Shown: positions 47,556 through 56,604 of the stretch, in pieces
Layout of the letters: each line of letters starts with the position of its first letter
How positions within the stretch are numbered: the stretch's first letter is position 1
Source of the DNA: Campylobacterales bacterium
Lineage (GTDB): Bacteria; Campylobacterota; Campylobacteria; Campylobacterales; Sulfurimonadaceae
Assembly: GCA_016938735.1 (NCBI GenBank)
Contig: JAFGUB010000007.1
Location: forward strand, 1 to 64,000
DNA length: 64,000 nt
Direction: 5' to 3'
The notes under the pieces: model-generated
What the model saw: only the letters and a program-made list of their open reading frames with translations
What the model was told of the DNA's origin: nothing
Databases searched by the model: none
Made by a program: the position numbers and the translations under genes

Positions 47556-48844
47556 GCTTTAGTTCCGAAAAATTTATAAAAAAAGCCCGAAACCGTGCTC
47601 ATTTTGGTACGGCTGATCGCCAATGCGCCTTGCTCCACGTCGCGCGTGACCGTTGTTCCTGCCGCGACGATGACGTCGTCGGCAATAACACAGGGCGCGA
47701 CGATCTGAGTATCACTGCCGATAAAGACATTTTTGCCGATGCGGGTCTCATACTTCTTTTTGCCGTCATAGTTACATGTAATGGTACCCGCGCCGATGTT
47801 GCTCCCCTCATCGATAGTTGCGTCGCCGAGGTAGCTTAGATGGCCCGCCTTTACCCCCGTAAGACGGGCATTTTTGGTCTCGACGAAGTTGCCCACATGG
47901 GTGCGCTCAAGGTGGCTTTTGGGCCGCAGATGCGCCATCGGGCCGCAATCGGAGTCGATCATGACACTCTCTTCGACGACGCTGTGCGCCTTGATGGCAG
48001 AGCGCACGATACGGCTTTTGCCGGTGATGCGCACGCCGTTTTCGACCACGCATTCGCCCTCAAATACCACGTCGCTTTCGATGTAGATGCTCTGGGGCAG
48101 CTGCATAATGACGCCCGCTTCCATCCAAGAGCGCTTCAGGCGCTCTTGGTGGATCGTTTCGGCGCGTGAGAGGTCGAACTTGGAGTTGACCCCCTTGAAG
48201 TGCTCCTCATCCACCAAAAGCGGCTCTACATGGACGCCATCACGCCGCGCCAGAGCGATCACGTCGGTGAGATAGTACTCTTTTTGGGCGTTGGCGTTGC
48301 TGAGCATGGGGATGTAGCGCTTGAGTACCTCGCGGGAAAAAGAGTAAACCCCTGCATTGACGGCGTTTACATGTAACTCTTCGCTTGTGGCATCTTTTTG
48401 CTCCACGATGCGTTCGACGCCCTCCGCGCCGATGATGACGCGACCATAGCCGTCAGGATTGTCAAGCTTGAAAATCGACATCACAATCGGCGTTTGCGTG
48501 TTTAAGAAACCCTCAAGCGCTTGCGGAGTAATGAGCGGCATATCGCCGTTGAGCACCAAGACGCGCTCATATTTGGGCTGAATACCCATCATGGCTCCGC
48601 CGGTGCCGGGGAAGTTGTCGGTGTCCTGTTCGACAAACCTTACCCCTGTAAACTCCGCCATCGCGGCGCGTACGCGCTCTTTTTGGTGGGCGATGACGAT
48701 GATGACGTCGTCGCTGAGCGCCAGGGCACTTTGGGTGATGTGGTGCAGCATGGGACGACCGCTGATAGAGTGGAGCACCTTGGCGGTGTCGGATTTCATA
48801 CGGCTGCCTTTACCGGCGGCGAGAATAACGATGGAGAGGGACAT
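47552..48844 (-). CDS. glmU: UDP-GlcNAc pyrophosphorylase / glucosamine-1-phosphate acetyltransferase
   Basis: The 430-residue bifunctional enzyme makes UDP-GlcNAc. The uridylyltransferase start is VILAAGKGSRMKSDTAKVLH; LNGDMPLI and NAGVYSF follow. The C-terminal left-handed beta helix has IGAGTITCNYDGKKKYETRIG with the acetyl-CoA site. Two TTACATGTAA copies occur, one encoding the Thr-Cys-Asn of that conserved motif. First gene of the envelope operon. Confidence 0.96.
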   Translation of the reverse strand: MSLSIVILAAGKGSRMKSDTAKVLHSISGRPMLHHITQSALALSDDVIIVIAHQKERVRAAMAEFTGVRFVEQDTDNFPGTGGAMMGIQPKYERVLVLNGDMPLITPQALEGFLNTQTPIVMSIFKLDNPDGYGRVIIGAEGVERIVEQKDATSEELHVNAVNAGVYSFSREVLKRYIPMLSNANAQKEYYLTDVIALARRDGVHVEPLLVDEEHFKGVNSKFDLSRAETIHQERLKRSWMEAGVIMQLPQSIYIESDVVFEGECVVENGVRITGKSRIVRSAIKAHSVVEESVMIDSDCGPMAHLRPKSHLERTHVGNFVETKNARLTGVKAGHLSYLGDATIDEGSNIGAGTITCNYDGKKKYETRIGKNVFIGSDTQIVAPCVIADDVIVAAGTTVTRDVEQGALAISRTKMSTVSGFFYKFFGTKA

Positions 48845-48895
48845 AGCTGGCCTTCTATGCTAAATAAAGTGAAGCGAAATTATAGCACCGCCCGC

Positions 48896-50692
48896 TTAGG
48901 CGGGGATGATAGTGTGGGTGCCTTTGAGGGTTTTGAGCTTTTTGCCACGGGCGGGGAGGGTGGTGTAGGCGGTGGTGGCGTTGGAGTCCACAAAGACCCA
49001 CTCCGCTTGCGCCGCTTCATGCGTGAAGGTGACGGTCATAAAGCCGCGGTTGTTGGCGTTGAAGTAGTTTAGATCATCAATAATCGCCGTGATGACGGTT
49101 TCAAACTGCTGTGCGGCGGCATCGGTGGTTAGCCCCGCATACTCCTCCATACCCGGAGAGGTGACGGAGGTGGTCGCAAACTCGACGCCTACGGGGATGG
49201 TGGGCTGGTAAGAGGCATCAAACATCTTAAGCTCATTGGCCCATGCGTTGTGGGTGTCGCCGGAGAGAACGATCAGGTTTTTACCCAGCGTAGCGGCAGT
49301 TTGCAATACCACTTCACGGTTGTAGCCGTAGCCGTCCCACGCGTCGAGGTTGTAGGGCACGACGGTGCTAAGACGCGCTTTCTCGGCATCGGTGACGCTT
49401 GGATCACCCATATCGAGACGCATTTTGATGGTATAGAGTTCGGTGAGCATGGTGGCAAGTTGGGTCAGCAGCGCGGTTTTGGTATCCCCTGAAGCGTGCT
49501 CAAGCTGGGCGATGACGAGCAGCAGCTCAGCGGGCAGCATCATGCGGCCCATCAGCACCTGCTGGGCGAGCACCTGCCATGTGGCCACAGACGCGGCCAT
49601 TTGGCCTTGCAGCCATAGGGTTTGAGACTGGCCCATGATGGAGCGGTTGGTGTCCATGACGGCTGCGGCAAATTTGCTGCTATCCCCTTACATCAATTCG
49701 GGGAAATCGGCGTAGCTCAGCTGCTGGTCGCGACCGATGATGCGGGTGTCGAGCATGTGCAGGCTCAGCAGATCGCCGTAGGTGAAGCTGCGGTAGATGG
49801 TCTCATAATTGCCCTCTTGGTAGGGGCGGATCGGCAGCCATTCGAAGTAGGCTTGCAGGGCGTTTGCCTTGCGCTCGCTAAAGGAACCTTCGCTCTCATC
49901 GTGGTTTTGTGCGCCCGTTTTGTAGGCGTCGTTGGCGATCTCGTGGTCATCCCAAACAACGATCATCGGGCAAGCGGCGTGAATGGCTTGCAGCCCCGCG
50001 TCGGTGTGGTAGAGGGCGTAGCGTTTGCGGTAGTCTTCAAGAGTGAGCAATTCGGTGTTGTTGTCTGAGGGCAAAACGCGGCCATATTCGGCAGCGTGCG
50101 CGGTGGCGTAGGCCGGAGTGACGCCGTCTTTTTCAAACATACCGTATTCGTAGATGTAGTCGCCGGTGTGGATGGTAGCGTCGAGATCGGCGATTTTGGC
50201 AGCTTCGCTATAGGCGTTGAAGTGGCCGTTGGGGTAGTTCGAACATGAAAAGACGGCAAATTTGGCCTGAGAGAGCGCACCTTGGGGCAGAGTTTTGGTG
50301 CGGCCTACGGGTGAGGTGACGCCGTTACAGGTAAAACGGTAGAAGTAGGTCGATCCGGCTTGAAGGTTTTGAAAATCGACCTTGAGCGTGTAGTCGTGCG
50401 CGGCGCTGATTGTGGCTGTTTCAGCAGGGCGGACAAGGTTTTTAAACGTATCATCCGTAGCGACCTCAAAGCGCACTTCGAGGCTATCGGTAGCCGAGTT
50501 CGGCGTCACGCGCGTCCAGAGGATCACCCGATCATGCAGCGGATCGCCACTGGCGACACCGTGGTTGAAAGCGACCTTGACGCCTGAATCGCTCCCATCC
50601 GAGCCGCAGCCGCCCAGACCCGTCGAGACCACAAAAGCCCCCATACTCAGCGCCGAAGCGATCAAAAATTCTCTGCGTGTGGAAATGCGCAT
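48896..50692 (-). pseudogene. phoD: PhoD-type alkaline phosphatase gene interrupted by one stop codon
   Basis: The whole stretch is one reading frame of 598 sense codons apart from TAA at 49688-49690, just after YADFPELM. Before it: a twin-arginine signal (STRREFLIASALSMGAF), the Ig-like PhoD N-domain and the metal-site blocks HTGDYIYEYG and VVWDDHEIANDAYK. After it: NRSIMGQSQTLWL, LSGDTHNAW with another metal ligand, and a normal C-terminus. Full PhoD proteins have this length. Either the gene is inactivated, the stop is read through, or the base call is wrong. Confidence 0.85.
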
Positions 50693-50817
50693 GTGACAAA
50701 CTCCTCTGTTTTTTCGGGAGTGTAGCGGCGAAGCTGCGCAGAATGGTTACGGTTGGTTACGGTTTGGGATAAGATTTGAGATTTTAGTGTGTCACGGTTT
50801 AATGACCAATCTTGGAG

Positions 50818-50847
50818 ACATGTTATAATACTCGTAATAATACATGT
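50818..50847. promoter_or_regulatory. Promoter with imperfect inverted repeat ahead of the RelE-type module
   Basis: TATAAT lies at 50823-50828 between two ACATGT copies that form an imperfect inverted repeat with a CTCG centre (ACATGTTATAATA and TAATAATACATGT). It stands about 27 bases before the antitoxin start, a fitting place for autoregulation. Confidence 0.45.
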
Positions 50848-50873
50848 TTAAACACAAACAAAAAGGAGTTATG

Positions 50874-51182
50874 ATGGTTGCTTACACACAACAAGAGCTT
50901 GTTGGTGTCACCGAGCTTGCCAAATCGCTTGGCGGATTTCTCGACAAAGTAGTGTCGCATTCGGTTGAAAAAATTGCTATTGTGCGCCATAACAAGCCAG
51001 AGGCAGTGATCGTCCCGATTGCCGAATATGAGCGTATGAAAGAGCTGGCGATGCTGGTAGAAGAGTTAGAGATCGCCTCGATCATAGCAGCACGAGACCC
51101 TGAAGGAAGCAAAGAGGGCACGTTTGATTTCGACACTTATCATGAGCAGCGCATGAAGAGGAGGGGGCATGTATCGGCTTAA
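50874..51182 (+). CDS. Phd/YefM-family antitoxin
   Basis: A 102-residue antitoxin: VTELAKSLGGFLDKVVSHSVEKIAIVRHNKPEAVIVPIAEYERMKEL is the DNA-binding Phd fold, followed by an acidic C-terminal tail. I chose the ATG at 50874 because AGGAG stands five bases ahead; the ATG at 50871 is too close. It overlaps the toxin gene by 14 bases. Confidence 0.85.
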   Translation: MVAYTQQELVGVTELAKSLGGFLDKVVSHSVEKIAIVRHNKPEAVIVPIAEYERMKELAMLVEELEIASIIAARDPEGSKEGTFDFDTYHEQRMKRRGHVSA

Positions 51183-51480
51183 ATACTTCGAAGAGGTAGA
51201 GGCTGATCTTGATGCGCTGGATGATGCGGTATATGACGAGGTAGTAGGATATTTTGAGCGGTACAAAATGAATCCGTTTGCGTGCAGCCAGCCGCTCAGC
51301 GATCAAGGGGGCCTCAATCTTCGGGGGTATCGCAAAACCTATGTGGCCAATGCCGCCTACAGGATCATTTTACGGGTTGAAAACGGCATGGCTGCTATCG
51401 TGAGTATTGTTGCCGTTGGTCAAAGGGATCAAAAAAAAGTCTACTTCGAAGCTTATGAACGCATCAAGCAACAGCCCTGA
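51169..51480 (+). CDS. RelE/ParE-superfamily toxin
   Basis: A 103-residue RelE-fold protein: YRLKYFEEVEADLDALDDAVYDEVVGYFERYK is the N-terminal helix pair, and LRGYRKTYVANAAYRIILRVENG with VAVGQRDQKKVY is the beta-sheet with basic catalytic residues. The ending is closer to RelE mRNases than to ParE, but this is not certain. Confidence 0.85.
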   Translation: MYRLKYFEEVEADLDALDDAVYDEVVGYFERYKMNPFACSQPLSDQGGLNLRGYRKTYVANAAYRIILRVENGMAAIVSIVAVGQRDQKKVYFEAYERIKQQP

Positions 51481-51486
51481 CTGCGT

Positions 51487-52167
51487 CTAGCTTTGCGCAG
51501 GAAACAGCACCGATCCCAAACGCACCATCGTCGCGCCGCAGCGGATGGCCAGTTCGTAATCTCCGCTCATGCCCATTGAGCAGATAGAAGCGTGGGGGAG
51601 TTTTTCGAAGATGCGGTGGGTGGTTTCGAAGCTCTTTTGGATGACGCCCGGCTCATCGACGTGTGCACCGATGCTCATCACCCCTTTGAGGCGGATGTGC
51701 GGACAGAGCTGCGCGATCTGCGCGTAGGTTTCAAGCGCGGCTTCGGGCAGCACACCGCTTTTGGAATCTTCATAGGCGCTGTTGATCTGTAAAAGCGCGT
51801 CCATGCTCTTGTTTTGGCGCTCCAGCCGCTCCTCAAGGGCGTGGGCGAGTTCGAGTGAATCGAGTGAGTGCATCAAAAAGGGGTCGAGTTCTAGCAGGTT
51901 GTTGATCTTGTTTTTTTGCAGCGAGCCGATGAAATGCCACTCCAGCGGTAGTTCAGCGAGCGCGGCACTTTTGTCGCGCAGATCTTGCACACGGTTTTCG
52001 CCAAAGGCGCGTTGCCCGATCTCATAGAGCGCACGAACCGCTTCGGCGCCCACATATTTGCTCACCGCAACGATCTTGACGATGTGATGACCGCTGACAT
52101 GTAAGCGTGCCTTTTCGATCTTTTCGATCACCGCGTCGATGTGGCGTTTGTACTCCAGCGTATCCAT
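51487..52167 (-). CDS. YggS-family pyridoxal-phosphate homeostasis protein
   Basis: A 226-residue alanine-racemase-fold protein that binds PLP without a known reaction and keeps PLP and amino-acid pools balanced. The PLP lysine is in VAVSKYV near residue 37, followed by FGENRVQDLRDK, WHFIGSLQKNKI, and the phosphate-binding SMGMSGDYELAIRCGATMVRLGS. Convergent with the toxin gene. Confidence 0.93.
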   Translation of the reverse strand: MDTLEYKRHIDAVIEKIEKARLHVSGHHIVKIVAVSKYVGAEAVRALYEIGQRAFGENRVQDLRDKSAALAELPLEWHFIGSLQKNKINNLLELDPFLMHSLDSLELAHALEERLERQNKSMDALLQINSAYEDSKSGVLPEAALETYAQIAQLCPHIRLKGVMSIGAHVDEPGVIQKSFETTHRIFEKLPHASICSMGMSGDYELAIRCGATMVRLGSVLFPAQS

Positions 52168-52225
52168 AAGGTTCCTTACATGTAATGATGGAGTATTTTA
52201 GCGAAAAAGTGCGGCGCAAAGCCGC

Positions 52226-52534
52226 TTAATTGGAGAGCTGTGAGCCGATGATGATGCCCAGCGTGGTACCGATGATCACGGCATCGGCGGCGTCAAAGCG
52301 GTCGTGCGACACGTGGTGGTGGATCACTTTTGTGGGTTTATAAGGGCGGTGTGTGACATAGTGCGGCTTGTAGCCGTAGTGGTTTTGCGGTCTATAGTGG
52401 TCGTGGTGCGGACGCGCCGACGGGCGGTGGTGGTTCACGCCGTGGTATCCGTGATGATCGTACCTGTCATGATGCCAGGAAGCTTCAAGCGATAGACTCA
52501 GCAGCAACGCTGCGATGGCGGTTTTGAGTAACAT
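52226..52534 (-). CDS. Small exported histidine-rich protein
   Basis: A 102-residue protein with a signal peptide (residues 1-18, MLLKTAIAALLLSLSLEA), a middle with 17 histidines plus many tyrosines, and a hydrophobic glycine-containing C-terminal segment (DAVIIGTTLGIIIGSQL). Similar architecture is seen in small envelope proteins with glycine-zipper-like tails. The histidine content suggests binding of nickel, copper or zinc in the periplasm; no function is established. Confidence 0.65.
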   Translation of the reverse strand: MLLKTAIAALLLSLSLEASWHHDRYDHHGYHGVNHHRPSARPHHDHYRPQNHYGYKPHYVTHRPYKPTKVIHHHVSHDRFDAADAVIIGTTLGIIIGSQLSN

Positions 52535-52612
52535 AATAAACTCCTTGAATCAGATGAGATAGTGGGAGTGTAAGTTCTTTTTGTGAAGTAATTGTGGAGT
52601 AGATGGCAGCTA

Positions 52613-52689
52613 TGGCACGCCCGGAGGGACTCAAACCCACGACACCAGGTACCGGAAACCTGTGCTCTATTCAACTGAGCTACGGACGC
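52613..52689 (-). tRNA. tRNA-Arg (anticodon CCG)
   Basis: The reverse strand folds as a 77-base tRNA with encoded CCA. The anticodon stem CAGGT/ACCTG encloses TTCCGGT, so the anticodon is CCG, reading the CGG codon. D-arm (AGCTCAGTTGAATAGAGC region) and T-arm (GGGTTTGAGTCCC) are normal. The first acceptor pair is G-U instead of the common G-C. Confidence 0.95.
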
Positions 52690-52732
52690 ATACGAAGAGT
52701 GAAACTATAGTCAAAATTCCTGAAAAATGGGC

Positions 52733-53254
52733 CTATACGCCGATGATGCGGCGAAACTCGCGTTCGGTGACGATGTCGCGCGTGGATTCGACGCGGTCGA
52801 TAAAGACCGTGCCTTCGAGATGATCAAATTCATGGGCAAAGACACGCGCCAAAAAGCCCTCAAACACCCTCTCGACGTGCTCCCCTTCGCGCGTGGCGTA
52901 GCGTACATGTAAGTGCGTGTGGCGCGGTACCAGAGCGCGGATACCGGGGATGCTGAGGCACCCTTCCCAATCTTTGTCTATCGTACCGCCATAGGCGATG
53001 ATTTCGGGGTTGATGATGGCGGTGGGCTGCATGAGCGGCGCGTTGGGATAGCGATCATTGGGTTTGGAAGACATAATGAAGATGCGCGCATCGGCATAGA
53101 CCTGCGGCGCGGCGATTCCCATGCCCCGTGCTTCGTTACATGTAGCAAAAAGCCGATCGATCAGTTCCTGCACCTGCGGCGTGTCGATGTCGCGTACTTC
53201 GGGGGCAACGCGGCGCAGTACCTCTGCGCCGAGCTGGGCGATGGGGAGGGTCAT
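52733..53254 (-). CDS. def: Peptide deformylase
   Basis: A 173-residue metallo-enzyme that removes the formyl group from new proteins. All three motifs are present: GMGIAAPQ near residue 44, EGCLS near residue 97 and HEFDH near residue 141. It ends the long reverse operon; its start overlaps the stop of the membrane-protein gene by four bases. Confidence 0.96.
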   Translation of the reverse strand: MTLPIAQLGAEVLRRVAPEVRDIDTPQVQELIDRLFATCNEARGMGIAAPQVYADARIFIMSSKPNDRYPNAPLMQPTAIINPEIIAYGGTIDKDWEGCLSIPGIRALVPRHTHLHVRYATREGEHVERVFEGFLARVFAHEFDHLEGTVFIDRVESTRDIVTEREFRRIIGV

Positions 53255-54984
53255 TGTGGTTCCTTTGCGTGGGTTTTTTGGATAAGTACTATGGGGGCAT
53301 ATTGAAGTGCGATGGCGTCAAGACGACCGTAAAGATCGCCGATTCCTTGCATGTAGACTTCCGTGAGCTTCTTTTTTAGCATCTCTTTTTGTTCATCGAG
53401 TTCTGCGCCGATCATCCTCTCTAAGCCATCTTGGGTGAGGGCGCGGTCTGCGGCGCTCACCGCAACATCGCTCCCGACCCAGACCACGCTTCCTACCACA
53501 AGAGCGCAAAGGGGCATCCACGGTCCGCTCGCGCTACACGCGGCGACGCTGCCAAATGTACCTTCGGTTTTGAGCGCCGTTTTGACGCCTGAACGGGCAA
53601 GAGTTTTGGTCATGATGGTTCGGGTGAGCAGCAGGGTAAGTCCTGCTTGCGCGGTGGTTTTGGTCATTTGGAACTGCTGTAGCGTATCATACGTTTGGGC
53701 AAAGGTTTGGCTGATTTGCAGCGCTATCGGTTGAAGATGCTCGCCTTTGGGGAGTTGATCCAACAGCCTCTTTTCGGAGTGTTTGAGTTCATGGCGTGTC
53801 GTGACATTGAGCGTTTGAAGCATAGCGTTATAGCGCTCGTCAAAGCCGTTTTGATCAAACAAAATTGATTGTAGTTCCGCCTCTTGACTCTGCTCTAGGC
53901 TCTGTTCATTACAAAAGAAGCCGGTGAGCTTACAGGGAATATTTTTGCTTTTTTGATAGAGCGTGACATAATCTTTATACCATACATACTGATGATCGGC
54001 ATAGGTCGAAACAGCGTCGTAAGAGGGTTCAAAAAGTCTATCGACCGCTTGATCGATGCGTATATTCAGGGTCTGAAGCTGAGACGATTGCTCTTTTGCG
54101 ATATGGGCTTTGATCCCACGGATTGTCTCTTCCATCGTGATGCGAAGCGATAAGCTCTGCAGGGCATAAAGTACTCCCAAAGCGAGCACGATAAAGAGTG
54201 CTAAAGGGGCGAAAGACGAGGACTCTTTTTGAACCGTCGCGTCGGTAGCGGCGCTCAGAATAATCTGAGCGAACGCCCAGACGTAGAGCGATTGAATAAG
54301 CAAAAATAGAAGCCATGCAAGCGTAAGATAGAGCGTGTTATCGGCAAAATAGGACGACGCTTGTAGCATCACCCACCAGCCAAGCGCCTCTCTTGCTCTA
54401 TCCCAATAGAGAAACTGTGTCAAAGCAGGGCACGCTTCGCTACCCAAAGGGCTTTGCGCCAAAGCGAGGGTCTCTAGCAGTGTTGCGCCGACGAATGGGG
54501 GAGGCGGCAGATAGAGCTGGACAAAGATCAGCACGGCTACAACCACCGGAGTGTTGATCCAGAGCACTGTCTTTTTGGCGATCAGTTGGCGTGCACCTTG
54601 GTGGGCGTGCGTGGCATACCAACGCTCATGAACAGCAAAAAGGCCGATGATGACAACGATATCCATCAGCATGACCATCACAACAGGCTGGCTCCAGTGG
54701 CGCATACTCAGCAGCAGAAGAAGCGTTAGTATGAGTGCTTTGAGCATGGAAAGGATGATGACAATCCATTTGCGGTGGAGCCAGCGATACCAAAAGGTGT
54801 TTTCTAAGAAGACCTGACGCGCGAAGCCTTGGCGGTAGAGAAGCTGCCCTTGGGCGAAGGAGAGACTTAGAAGATAGCCAAGTGTAAAGAGTGCTACGAC
54901 AAAGAGGGTACAGGAGGCTTCAAACGTGTTCCACGCCGCCAAAACCCCGATGATCAACAGGAGCTTGAGAAGGCGCGGTTGCAT
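53251..54984 (-). CDS. Large membrane protein of unknown function
   Basis: I do not recognise this 577-residue protein. The first 275 residues hold about seven hydrophobic helices; residues 290-440 are charged and helical, probably periplasmic, with two cysteines in IPCKLTGFFCNEQ; then comes a glycine/alanine-rich hydrophobic stretch (VAACSASGPWMPLCALVVGSVVWVG) and an amphipathic tail. It lies 12 bases after rseP and overlaps def by four bases, so it is cotranscribed with housekeeping genes. A large-conductance channel or envelope integrity role is possible but unsupported. Confidence 0.7.
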   Translation of the reverse strand: MQPRLLKLLLIIGVLAAWNTFEASCTLFVVALFTLGYLLSLSFAQGQLLYRQGFARQVFLENTFWYRWLHRKWIVIILSMLKALILTLLLLLSMRHWSQPVVMVMLMDIVVIIGLFAVHERWYATHAHQGARQLIAKKTVLWINTPVVVAVLIFVQLYLPPPPFVGATLLETLALAQSPLGSEACPALTQFLYWDRAREALGWWVMLQASSYFADNTLYLTLAWLLFLLIQSLYVWAFAQIILSAATDATVQKESSSFAPLALFIVLALGVLYALQSLSLRITMEETIRGIKAHIAKEQSSQLQTLNIRIDQAVDRLFEPSYDAVSTYADHQYVWYKDYVTLYQKSKNIPCKLTGFFCNEQSLEQSQEAELQSILFDQNGFDERYNAMLQTLNVTTRHELKHSEKRLLDQLPKGEHLQPIALQISQTFAQTYDTLQQFQMTKTTAQAGLTLLLTRTIMTKTLARSGVKTALKTEGTFGSVAACSASGPWMPLCALVVGSVVWVGSDVAVSAADRALTQDGLERMIGAELDEQKEMLKKKLTEVYMQGIGDLYGRLDAIALQYAPIVLIQKTHAKEPQ

Positions 54985-54996
54985 CAGCTAGGGTGG

Positions 54997-56052
54997 CTAC
55001 GAACCCAAAATCCGGTTGATGTCGTTATAGAGTCCCAGACTCATGAGTCCTAGCAGTAAGACCCAGCCGGCGACGGTGAGTTTGATGAGGATCGCTTCGC
55101 TGGGGGCGCGGCGGGTGAGGAGCTCATAGAGGTTGAACATAATGTGCCCGCCATCAAGCGCGGGGATGGGCAGGAGGTTGAGCACGCCGAGGTTGACCGA
55201 GATAAGCGCGGTGAAAAAAAAGAGCGCCATCCAGCCGCTGTTGCTGGCATCGGCGGTGATTTGAACGATGCTCACCACGCCACCGAGTTCTTTGGCGGGC
55301 ACGACGCCTGTGAGCAACTTCTGCAGACTCAAAAAGATCAGCTTCGAGGCTTCCCATGTCTCCGTGCACGCGTAGCCCAAAGCACCGATGGGGCCAAATT
55401 CCTGTGTGATGGCGACGCCTGCGGAGGCGATGCCGATCATTTTGCGCTGGATCGTTTCACGAAAAAGGTTTTGGGTTTCACGAATGGCGGGGGTTACATG
55501 TACGATTTCCACAAAAGCGCCGCGCTCGACTTCAAAAGCGAGCGTTCCCTCGGAATGCTCGATCATGGCGCTCATGGCTTTCCATGTCTCCACCGCTGTG
55601 CCGTTGATGCTTTTGATACGGTCCTGGCTTTGCAGCCCCGCAAGCGCTGCGGGGGAGTCCGGCACGATCTCGCCGATGACGGGGGCGAGGGTCTGCGGGC
55701 CGCCCAGAGCGATGGCAAAAAAGAGCACAAACGCCAGAGCGAAGTTGGCGGCCGGACCGGCGAGGAGGATGACGATGCGCTGGTGCGGCTTTTTGGCGTT
55801 GTAACTGTCATTGTCCTGGCTACGCGCGGCGGGGTCGGTGTCGTCTTGGCCCTTCATCTTGACATAGCCGCCCAGCGGAATGGCGGCGATTTGCCACTGT
55901 GTGCCCCACATCCTAAAGTGTCCCATCGCTTTGCCGAAGCCGATGCTAAAGACCTCCACAAAGACCCCGAAATAACGCGCCGCGCTGTAGTGGCCCAGTT
56001 CGTGAAAAAAGATGAGCAGCGAAAGAATGAGTAGGGCAACGATCCAGCTCAT
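54997..56052 (-). CDS. rseP: RseP/SREBP site-2-type intramembrane zinc protease
   Basis: A 351-residue membrane protease. HELGH near residue 17 is the zinc site in the first helix; one PDZ domain lies around residues 115-190 (VPDSPAALAGLQSQDRIKSING); the third zinc ligand is in LNLLPIPALDGGHIMF near residue 297. It would cleave anti-sigma factors or leftover signal peptides in the membrane. It is placed between pgsA and the unknown membrane gene. Confidence 0.93.
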   Translation of the reverse strand: MSWIVALLILSLLIFFHELGHYSAARYFGVFVEVFSIGFGKAMGHFRMWGTQWQIAAIPLGGYVKMKGQDDTDPAARSQDNDSYNAKKPHQRIVILLAGPAANFALAFVLFFAIALGGPQTLAPVIGEIVPDSPAALAGLQSQDRIKSINGTAVETWKAMSAMIEHSEGTLAFEVERGAFVEIVHVTPAIRETQNLFRETIQRKMIGIASAGVAITQEFGPIGALGYACTETWEASKLIFLSLQKLLTGVVPAKELGGVVSIVQITADASNSGWMALFFFTALISVNLGVLNLLPIPALDGGHIMFNLYELLTRRAPSEAILIKLTVAGWVLLLGLMSLGLYNDINRILGS

Positions 56053-56055
56053 GAT

Positions 56056-56604
56056 CTAGTCTCCTTTGAGTAGGGCTTTGCGAAAACCGTAAAGGTACTC
56101 GCCACCCGAATAAAGCGTTATCGCTACGGCTATCCAGAGCAGTGTTTGCGCATAGGGCCAGTGCATCAGCAAAAAGCCGATAGCGATCATCTGCACCACC
56201 GTTTTGACCTTGCCGGCCATCGAAGCGCGGATATCAAGTTTTTCGCTCACCGCCACCGTGCGCACGCCCGTGATGAAGAGTTCGCGGATGAGAATCAGGT
56301 AGATCGCCCACGGCGACGCTTCACCGACCGCCATGAGCCCCAAAAAGGCCGCGACGGTGAGCATCTTATCGGCCAGAGGATCCAAAATCGCGCCGAGCAT
56401 CGTCTTTTGATCGAGTTCGCGTGCGATGTAACCGTCAAAAAAGTCGGTGACGCTGGCGAGTACGAAGATGAGCGTGGCGGTGTAGTAGCTCCACGTTACA
56501 TGTAGGCCGTTATCGGTGAAGAGTTCGGGAGAGAGGATCACCCAAAACATCAGCGGCGCCATAAGCACGCGCGAAAGGGCGAGCTGATTGGGCAGATTCA
56601 TCAT
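56056..56604 (-). CDS. pgsA: Phosphatidylglycerophosphate synthase
   Basis: A 182-residue CDP-alcohol phosphotransferase, with about five membrane helices, that starts phosphatidylglycerol synthesis. The family motif DG-x2-AR-x8-G-x3-D-x3-D is seen as DFFDGYIARELDQKTMLGAI followed by LDPLADK. Overlaps the upstream reductase gene by four bases. Confidence 0.95.
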   Translation of the reverse strand: MMNLPNQLALSRVLMAPLMFWVILSPELFTDNGLHVTWSYYTATLIFVLASVTDFFDGYIARELDQKTMLGAILDPLADKMLTVAAFLGLMAVGEASPWAIYLILIRELFITGVRTVAVSEKLDIRASMAGKVKTVVQMIAIGFLLMHWPYAQTLLWIAVAITLYSGGEYLYGFRKALLKGD

